A stretch of 64,000 bases of DNA, taken from Amycolatopsis suaedae (lineage in GTDB: Bacteria > Actinomycetota > Actinomycetes > Mycobacteriales > Pseudonocardiaceae). The first letter of the stretch is position 1, and each line of letters starts with the position of its first letter. The stretch is taken from NCBI RefSeq assembly GCF_004214935.1, contig NZ_SFCC01000006.1:248001-312000 (forward strand), read 5' to 3'. The translations under genes and the position numbers were made by a program. Shown one piece after another: positions 58,334 to 64,000 of this stretch. The notes under the pieces were generated by a model, which saw nothing but the letters and a program-made list of their open reading frames with translations, ran no database searches and was not told the origin of the DNA.

Positions 58334-59550
58334 GAGAGCCGCTCCAGTACCATGGCCATGCCCTGGCCACCGCCGACGCACATCGTCTCCAGGCCCCACT
58401 GCTTGTCGTGGTGCTGCAGCGAGTTGATCAGCGTCGAGGTGATCCGCGCGCCGGTCATCCCGAACGGGTGCCCGATGGCGATCGCGCCGCCGTTGACGTT
58501 GAGCCGGTCCAGCTCGATGCCGAGATCCTTGTACGACGGGATGACCTGGGCCGCGAACGCCTCGTTGATCTCGACCAGGTCGATGTCACCGATCTGCTTG
58601 CCTGCCCTGGCCAGTGCCTGCCGGGACGCCTCGACCGGGCCGTAGCCCATGATCTCCGGCGACAGCCCGGAAACGCCGGTCGACACGATGCGTGCCAGCG
58701 GCGTGATGCCCAGCTCCTTGGCCTTGGTGTCGGACATGATCACCAGCGCGGCGGCGCCGTCGTTGAGCGGGCAGCAGTTGCCTGCCGTGATGCGGCCGTC
58801 GGGCCGGAACACCGGCTTCAGCTCGGAGACGCCCTCCAGCGTGACGCCGGGACGCGGGCCGTCGTCGGCGGCCACCACCGTGCCGTCGGGCTTGGTGACC
58901 GGCGTGATGTCCTTGGCCCAGAAGCCGTCGGCGATGGCCTTCTCCGCGAGGTTCTGCGACCGCACGCCGAACTCGTCCATCTCCTGGCGGGAGACGTTCT
59001 TCAGCCGTGCCAGGTTCTCCGCGGTCTGGCCCATCGGGATGTAGACGTCGGGCAGCAGGCCGCTCTCCCGCGGGTCGGTCCAGCTGTCCGCGCCCGTCTC
59101 GGCCGTCCGCTGGGTGCGGGCTTCGGCCTCGGCGAACAGCGGGTTGTGCGTGTCCGGCCACGAGTCGGAGCTGCCGTTGACGAACCGCGAGACCGTCTCC
59201 ACCCCGGCCGAGATGAACACGTCGCCCTCGCCTGCCTTGATGGCGTGCAGCGCCATGCGGGTGGTCTGCAACGACGACGAGCAGTACCGGGTCACGGTGC
59301 ACCCCGGCAGGTGGTCGTAACCCAGCTCGACGGCGACGGCGCGGCCCATGTTGAACCCGGACTCGCCACCCGGCAGACCGCAGCCGAGCATCAGGTCGTC
59401 GATGTCGGCCGGGTCGAGCTGTGGCACCTTGTCCAGCGCCGCGCGCACCATCAGCGCGGCGAGGTCGTCGGGCCGCATATCCGCCAGCGACCCCTTCTTG
59501 GCCCGCCCGATCGGGGAACGGGCGACGGACACGATCACTGCTTCAGGCAT
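58330..59550 (-). CDS. Acetyl-CoA acetyltransferase (thiolase)
   Basis: A 406-residue thiolase. The nucleophilic Cys about 90 is in TRYCSSSLQ, the substrate loop has INEAFAAQV, the His is in [14 protein letters not shown] and the second Cys in TMCVGGGQG. It either splits 3-ketoacyl-CoA or makes acetoacetyl-CoA. ATG at 59550 has GGAG upstream and begins the fold. A TAGTAACGT stretch in the 96-bp divergent spacer could be its -10. Confidence 0.93.
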   Translation of the reverse strand: MPEAVIVSVARSPIGRAKKGSLADMRPDDLAALMVRAALDKVPQLDPADIDDLMLGCGLPGGESGFNMGRAVAVELGYDHLPGCTVTRYCSSSLQTTRMALHAIKAGEGDVFISAGVETVSRFVNGSSDSWPDTHNPLFAEAEARTQRTAETGADSWTDPRESGLLPDVYIPMGQTAENLARLKNVSRQEMDEFGVRSQNLAEKAIADGFWAKDITPVTKPDGTVVAADDGPRPGVTLEGVSELKPVFRPDGRITAGNCCPLNDGAAALVIMSDTKAKELGITPLARIVSTGVSGLSPEIMGYGPVEASRQALARAGKQIGDIDLVEINEAFAAQVIPSYKDLGIELDRLNVNGGAIAIGHPFGMTGARITSTLINSLQHHDKQWGLETMCVGGGQGMAMVLERLS

Positions 59551-59634
59551 GCGATTGACTCCAACAGGTGACGTTACTAAGCGGGCGCTCACCCCATCCT
59601 GCCTCGTGATCCGCCAGAAGCAAGCCCCTGGGGC

Positions 59635-59640
59635 TACCCT
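59635..59640 (+). promoter_or_regulatory. -10 hexamer of the cystathionine beta-synthase gene (leaderless)
   Basis: TACCCT ends 6 nt before the GTG at 59647, with no Shine-Dalgarno. Confidence 0.5.
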
Positions 59641-59646
59641 GACCGC

Positions 59647-61017
59647 GTGGAATACGCCGAACACATCGTCGACCTGGTGGGCAACACCCCGCTGGTCAAG
59701 CTGAACTCGCTGGCCGAGGGGCTACAGCCGCTCGTGCTGGCCAAGGTGGAGTACGTCAACCCCGGCGGCAGCGTCAAGGACCGGATCGCGCTGCGCATGG
59801 TGGAGGCGGCCGAGCGGTCGGGCGAGCTGCGTCCCGGCGGCACCATCGTCGAGCCGACCTCGGGCAACACCGGCGTCGGGCTGGCCATGGTGGCCCAGCG
59901 CAAGGGCTACAAGTGCGTCTTCGTCTGCCCGGACAAGGTCAGCGAGGACAAGCGCAACGTGCTCAAGGCCTACGGCGCCGAGGTCGTCGTGTGCCCGACG
60001 GCGGTCGCGCCGGAGCACCCGGAGTCCTACTACAACGTCTCCGACCGGCTCGTCCGGGAGATCGAGGGCGCCTGGAAGCCCAACCAGTACGCCAACCCGG
60101 AGAACCCGGCCAGCCACTACCACTCCACGGGCCCGGAGATCTGGCGGCAGACCGACGGCAAGGTGACGCACTTCGTCGCGGGCGTCGGCACCGGCGGCAC
60201 CATCTCCGGCACCGGCAGGTACCTCAAGGAGGTCAGCGAGGGCCGCGTGCGCATCGTCGGCGCGGACCCGGAGGGCTCGGTGTACTCCGGTGGCACCGGC
60301 CGTCCGTACCTGGTGGAGGGCGTCGGCGAGGACTTCTGGCCGGACACCTACGACCGCGGCGTCGCCGACGAGATCATCGCCGTCACCGACGCGGACTCGT
60401 TCGACATCACCCGCCGCCTGGCCCGCGAGGAGGGCCTGCTGGTCGGCGGTTCGTGCGGCATGGCGGTCGCCGCCGCACTGGAACTGGCCCGGCGCGGCGG
60501 TCCGGACGACGTCATCGTCGTGCTGCTGCCCGACGGCGGCCGCGGCTACCTGACCAAGGTGTTCAACGACTCCTGGATGTCGTCCTACGGCTTCCTCCCG
60601 CCGGACTCGACGCAGGCCACGGTCGGCGATGTGCTGCGCCGCAAGGACGGCTCGCTGCCCGACCTGGTGCACAGCCACCCGAACGAGACCGTCGCCGAGG
60701 CGGTGTCCATCCTGCGGGAGTTCGGCGTGAGCCAGATGCCGGTGGTCAGCGCGGAGCCGCCGGTCATGGCGGCCGAGGTCGTCGGCGCGGTCAACGAGCG
60801 TGATCTGCTGGACGCCCTGTTCACCGGGAAGGCGGCGCTGGCCGACCGGCTGGAGACGCACATGTCGCCGCCGCTGCCCACGATCGGCGGTGGTGAGCAG
60901 GTCAGTTCGGCGATGAAGGCGCTGACGGCCGCCGACGGCGCCATGGTGCTGATCGACGGCAAGCCGGCCGGAGTGGTCACCAGGCAGGACCTGCTGGCGT
61001 TCCTCGCCGGAAGGTGA
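59647..61017 (+). CDS. Cystathionine beta-synthase
   Basis: A 456-residue PLP enzyme joining serine and homocysteine to cystathionine (reverse transsulfuration). The PLP Lys about 44 is in NPGGSVKDRIALR, the Asn loop is TSGNTGVGLAM and the phosphate loop VGTGGTISGTGRY. Two C-terminal CBS domains (about 325-456) are present, as in the mycobacterial Rv1077 type; they usually sense nucleotides or S-adenosylmethionine. Confidence 0.94.
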   Translation: MEYAEHIVDLVGNTPLVKLNSLAEGLQPLVLAKVEYVNPGGSVKDRIALRMVEAAERSGELRPGGTIVEPTSGNTGVGLAMVAQRKGYKCVFVCPDKVSEDKRNVLKAYGAEVVVCPTAVAPEHPESYYNVSDRLVREIEGAWKPNQYANPENPASHYHSTGPEIWRQTDGKVTHFVAGVGTGGTISGTGRYLKEVSEGRVRIVGADPEGSVYSGGTGRPYLVEGVGEDFWPDTYDRGVADEIIAVTDADSFDITRRLAREEGLLVGGSCGMAVAAALELARRGGPDDVIVVLLPDGGRGYLTKVFNDSWMSSYGFLPPDSTQATVGDVLRRKDGSLPDLVHSHPNETVAEAVSILREFGVSQMPVVSAEPPVMAAEVVGAVNERDLLDALFTGKAALADRLETHMSPPLPTIGGGEQVSSAMKALTAADGAMVLIDGKPAGVVTRQDLLAFLAGR

Positions 61018-61132
61018 TCTGTGTTCCATCGGGTGTCCGGGCCGGGGCGTTACGAGCGCCCTACCCGGGTATCCGATAGCGTGTGCCCCGAGTGAGAAGG
61101 ACAATTCCTCGTCAAGGGGGTTCAAGACCCAC

Positions 61133-62503
61133 ATGAGCGCTCCCCAGCCTCCCAACCAGCCCTGGGGTGGCGGCCAGCCACAACAGGGCCCGCCGAGTGG
61201 GCCGCAGCCCCAGCAGGACAGCCCGTTCGGCCAGGCAGAGCCGACGCAGGTCGTGCAGCCGGGTCAGCCGCCGCAGGGTGGTGGCCAGTTCGACGGACCG
61301 GAGCCGACCCAGGTCGTCCAGCCGCCGCAGCCAGGCCAGGCGCCTGACGCCGGTGCCACGCAGGTCGTGCCGCCCGTGGGTGGTGGCGGCGGTGAGCAGG
61401 GCGCGGACTCCACGCAGCTGGTGCCACCCGGTTCGCAGCCACCTCCGGCCATCCCGTACGCCCCGCCGCCCAGCGCCGCGGACAACCCCGGCGGCTTCCA
61501 GCAGCAGCCCTTCCCGGGGCAGCCCGGCGGGTTCGACCCGTCGCAGGGGCAGGGGCAGCAGCCCGGTGGCCAGTTCGGCCCGCCGCCCGGTCAGCCGGGG
61601 CAGTTCGGCCCGCCGCCGGGGCAGCCCGGCTTCCCGCCGCCGCCCGGTCAGCCCGGCGGCTTCGGCCCGTCCGGCCCCGGTGGCCAGCAGGGCGGTGGCA
61701 ACAACTCGATGTTCGGCCTGATCGCGGGCGCCGTCGTCGGATTGCTCGGCCTGATCGCGCTGATCTTCACGTTCGTGGACCTCGGCGACGTCAGCGACCT
61801 GTCGGACCTGCTGGAAGGTGCGCCGAACGACGGGGCTGTCGACGAGTTCCTCGACAAGGCCGGGATCGTTTCTCCCGGCACCATGACCTTCTACCTGATC
61901 CTGATCATGCTTGGCGCGCTCGCGGCGATCGCGGGCGGAGTGCTGCTCGCGCTCGCCGGCAAGCTCTCGGCGATCTTCAAGAAGGTGGCGCCGGGTGCGG
62001 TCGCCGGCGGCGGTTTCCTGATGTTCGTCTTCGGGATCCTGCTCATGATCGGTACGACCGTCTCGAGCGAGTTCGAGCGGATGGTCGGTGGATCGGAGAG
62101 CCTCGGCACGGCGATCCTGTACCTGATCATGGGTCTGCTGATCCTCATCGTCGGTGTGCTGGGCTTCATTCCCGCCACGGCGCAGTACGTCGGTCTCGGC
62201 GGTGGCGGCTCGGCGTTCGGTCCCGGCCCGGGTGGGCCCGGCGGCTTCGGCCCGCCGCCCGGTGGCGGCTTCGGTCCGCCGCCCGGTCAGCCGGGGCAGT
62301 TCGGCCCGCCGCCGGGGCAGCCCGGCCAGCCCGGTGGCTTCGGCCAGCCGCCGCAGGGTCCGCCCAGCGGCGGATTCGGGCAGCCGCAGCAGGGGCCGTC
62401 GAGTGGCGGGTTCCCGCAGCCGGGTCAGCCCGGTCAGCAGCAGCCGGGCCAGCCCGGCGGCTTCGGCGGTCCGCCGCCCGGGCAGCAGCCCCCGCAGTGG
62501 TGA
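61133..62503 (+). CDS. Four-helix membrane protein with Pro/Gly/Gln repeats and TQVV motifs
   Basis: A 456-residue protein. The N-terminal 195 residues are Pro/Gly/Gln-rich and contain four evenly scattered motifs, TQVV at 38, 59 and 76 and TQLV at 94, each matching a pTxxV-type FHA-binding site if the Thr is phosphorylated. Four membrane helices follow (about 200-350), then another Gly/Pro/Gln-rich tail (QFGPPPGQPGQ repeats). No known family. ATG at 61133 is preceded by AAGGGGG. Possibly a scaffold read by Ser/Thr kinases, by motif inference only. Confidence 0.8.
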   Translation: MSAPQPPNQPWGGGQPQQGPPSGPQPQQDSPFGQAEPTQVVQPGQPPQGGGQFDGPEPTQVVQPPQPGQAPDAGATQVVPPVGGGGGEQGADSTQLVPPGSQPPPAIPYAPPPSAADNPGGFQQQPFPGQPGGFDPSQGQGQQPGGQFGPPPGQPGQFGPPPGQPGFPPPPGQPGGFGPSGPGGQQGGGNNSMFGLIAGAVVGLLGLIALIFTFVDLGDVSDLSDLLEGAPNDGAVDEFLDKAGIVSPGTMTFYLILIMLGALAAIAGGVLLALAGKLSAIFKKVAPGAVAGGGFLMFVFGILLMIGTTVSSEFERMVGGSESLGTAILYLIMGLLILIVGVLGFIPATAQYVGLGGGGSAFGPGPGGPGGFGPPPGGGFGPPPGQPGQFGPPPGQPGQPGGFGQPPQGPPSGGFGQPQQGPSSGGFPQPGQPGQQQPGQPGGFGGPPPGQQPPQW

Positions 62504-62517
62504 CCTCCTGATTCCGG

Positions 62518-62545
62518 ATGCCCCCGGCCGATCGGCCGGGGGCAT
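62518..62545 (+). terminator. Perfect 28-bp palindrome terminator
   Basis: ATGCCCCCGGCCGA followed by its exact reverse complement, 14 bp after the stop. Confidence 0.85.
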
Positions 62546-62619
62546 TCGTTTTGTCCCCACGTCGGGTGTTCGCCCGCTAGGGTGAGCGCCGTTGAATCCG
62601 CCGAGCAGTTGGGGGAGCC

Positions 62620-63195
62620 GTGACGAATCCGTACGGGTACCAGGCGCAGCAGCCGCCGCCACCGGGCTACGGGTACGGCTACCCGGCGGCGCAGCAGTCG
62701 CGTCCGGGCGGCGGTACGGCGATCACGGCGGCGATCTTCGGCCTGTTCGCCGCGATCGCCAGCGCGTACATCCCGATCCGCGCGTTCATCGTCCTGCCGT
62801 CCGGCGCTGGCATCGGCGATCTTCCCGGCGAGGTGCTGACCGTGCTGGCGCTGTACCTCGGTGCGGCGCTCCTGCTCCTGATCGGCGCGCTCGTCACGTT
62901 CTTCCGCGCCGTGTTCGGGGCCATCCTGCTGATCCTCGGCTCCGTCCTGACGCTCACCTCGATCATGCTGGAGCCCGCCCTGTTCCCGATGAGCAGGTTC
63001 GACCGCTACTTCGAGGCGATCTTCACCTTCGACAGCGAGCCGGCGATCTGGCACTTCGCCGCGCTGGTGCTCGGCGTGCTCACGCTGCTGTTCGCGATCC
63101 TGCCGCCGACGTTCAAGTACCTCACCTACAAGCCGCGCCCCACCCAGCCGTACGGCCAGCCGCCGATGCAGGGCTATCCTCCGCAGACATGGTGA
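62620..63195 (+). CDS. Small four-helix membrane protein with Pro/Tyr head
   Basis: A 191-residue protein: a 30-residue Pro/Tyr/Gln head (PPPPGYGYGYP), four membrane helices and a Pro-rich tail. GTG at 62620 has GGGGGAG upstream. It shares the stretch GTAITAAIF with the next gene's GTAITAAVF, so the two are probably paralogues. Function unknown. Confidence 0.8.
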   Translation: MTNPYGYQAQQPPPPGYGYGYPAAQQSRPGGGTAITAAIFGLFAAIASAYIPIRAFIVLPSGAGIGDLPGEVLTVLALYLGAALLLLIGALVTFFRAVFGAILLILGSVLTLTSIMLEPALFPMSRFDRYFEAIFTFDSEPAIWHFAALVLGVLTLLFAILPPTFKYLTYKPRPTQPYGQPPMQGYPPQTW

Positions 63196-63608
63196 GTGCG
63201 CAGACCTCCGAACCACGCAGCGGCACGGCGATCACGGCCGCTGTCTTCGCTGCCATCAGCGGCTTCTTCCATGCGTTCGGGCTAATCGTCATGGTGCTCG
63301 ACGCCTTCGACAGCGGGCTCACGGTCGCCTCGGCGTTCACCCTCGTCGTCAATGCCGCGGTGTGTGTCGCGTTGCTGGTCGGAGCCGTGCACCTGTGTGT
63401 CCGCCGGCCGTACGCACGGCTGTTGCTCATCGGCGGTGAGGTGGCGGCGTTGCTGATGTACGTCGTGTTCGCCACCGGCTTCGCCGTGGGGACGGGCTCG
63501 TTCACCGGCAGGGCGTTGCTGGTCATCGGTGCGCCCGCCGTGCTGGCGCTGCTGCTGACGCTGGCTCCGTCGACCCGGCGATGGGTGACGTCGGCGACGA
63601 CTCGCTAG
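63189..63608 (+). CDS. Small four-helix membrane protein, paralogue of the preceding gene
   Basis: A 139-residue protein starting MVSAQTSEPRSGTAITAAVF with four hydrophobic segments and no Pro/Tyr head. The start (ATG 63189 or GTG 63192) overlaps the preceding stop, so both are probably translated together. Confidence 0.75.
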   Translation: MVSAQTSEPRSGTAITAAVFAAISGFFHAFGLIVMVLDAFDSGLTVASAFTLVVNAAVCVALLVGAVHLCVRRPYARLLLIGGEVAALLMYVVFATGFAVGTGSFTGRALLVIGAPAVLALLLTLAPSTRRWVTSATTR

Positions 63609-63694
63609 TCGCGTTCCACCGGCAGTGACGGAGCGACTACAGCTGGAGTACCCTCACGTCCAGGGATGGCTTGGGCCATGAGGGAGGGACGGCG

Positions 63695-63910
63695 ATGAAC
63701 TATGCGCAGCCACCGCCGGCGCGGTCGCAGGGCGGCGGGATCTTCGGTCTGCTGCAGATCGTCAGCTGGGCGTGTGCCCTGGCGGTGACGGGCCTGGGCG
63801 TCACCGGGGTGATCTCCACGGTGATGATCGTGCTCCTGCTCATCGGATCGATCATCGCGATTGTCGGCAGGTATGACGTCGCCCAGCCGGTGGGGAGGCC
63901 ACTTCGATGA
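63695..63910 (+). CDS. Two-helix small membrane protein
   Basis: A 71-residue protein with a short Gln/Pro head (NYAQPPPARSQ) and two membrane helices. ATG at 63695 has AGGGAGGGA upstream. Its stop overlaps the next start (ATGA). It continues the local series of small membrane proteins. Confidence 0.7.
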   Translation: MNYAQPPPARSQGGGIFGLLQIVSWACALAVTGLGVTGVISTVMIVLLLIGSIIAIVGRYDVAQPVGRPLR

Positions 63911-64000
63911 CGTATCCACCGTTTCCCCAGCAGCCCGGGTTTCCCCAGCACCCGGGCTACCCCCAGCAGCCGGGCTACCCGCAGCAGCCGGGTTATCCGC
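63907..64000 (+). CDS. Pro/Gln/Tyr-repeat protein, N-terminal part (cut by window end)
   Basis: Starts at ATG 63907, overlapping the previous stop. The visible part is a tandem PGYPQQ repeat (MTYPPFPQQPGFPQHPGYP). By analogy with its neighbours a membrane domain probably follows outside the window. Confidence 0.6.
   Translation, partial: MTYPPFPQQPGFPQHPGYPQQPGYPQQPGYP

Overview
The window is a high-G+C actinobacterial chromosome segment. The best guess is a member of the Pseudonocardiaceae (Amycolatopsis/Lentzea-like). Evidence: GTG and TTG starts, very long G+C-rich terminator hairpins, F420-dependent enzymes, and the gene order mfd - mazG - lpqU - eno - ftsB-like - DUF501 - ppx, which matches the mycobacterial block Rv1020-Rv1026 from memory.

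Layout. 1-11.2 kb: housekeeping block (end of mfd, a SurA-like lipoprotein, mazG, an inserted TetR/aldo-keto reductase pair, an LpqU-type transglycosylase, a TPR protein, a glyoxalase-fold protein, eno, ftsB-like, DUF501, a second transglycosylase, ppx). 11.2-16.8 kb: a subtilisin-like protease, a serine carboxypeptidase, a family-5 uracil-DNA glycosylase, NDH-2 and a tRNA with anticodon UAA. 16.8-27.2 kb: a secreted-proteolysis locus (large S8 protease, M28 aminopeptidase, chymotrypsin-fold S1 protease, two S8 proteases). Four of these share an almost identical 273-bp C-terminal PKD cassette. 27.3-30 kb: F420 LLM oxidoreductase and a large acyl-CoA dehydrogenase. 30-41.4 kb: a LamG wall protein followed by a 2263-residue RHS-Hint polymorphic toxin, a candidate immunity gene and a low-G+C scar. 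41.5-49.8 kb: compact regulator-enzyme pairs (TetR/hydrolase, HxlR/F420-type reductase, TetR/P450, TetR/PPOX-flippase, aminotransferase, MerR), several with paired palindromic operators and overlapping convergent 3' ends. 49.8-61 kb: DivIVA-like coiled coil, two-domain SDR, sortase with a surface protein, Bax-inhibitor-1 protein, YeeE/YedE transporter, thiolase, cystathionine beta-synthase. 61-64 kb: small membrane proteins with Pro/Gly/Gln/Tyr-rich tails.

Cross-cutting signals. (1) At least twelve genes have a TANNNT hexamer ending 6-7 nt before the start codon and no Shine-Dalgarno, as expected for leaderless mRNAs. (2) A dispersed family of about 21-bp tandem units beginning CGCGAGT occurs in three intergenic arrays, one copy of which abuts a truncated LysR remnant beside the tRNA. 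(3) The tRNA with anticodon UAA has a class-I short variable loop, unlike normal tRNA-Leu, while the toxin tip and its putative immunity gene carry in-frame TTA codons. (4) The base composition drops sharply at the Hint boundary of the RHS toxin, marking an exchanged toxin-immunity module.

No CRISPR array, rRNA, complete insertion sequence or prophage was found. All family assignments are from motif reading; no database search was possible.
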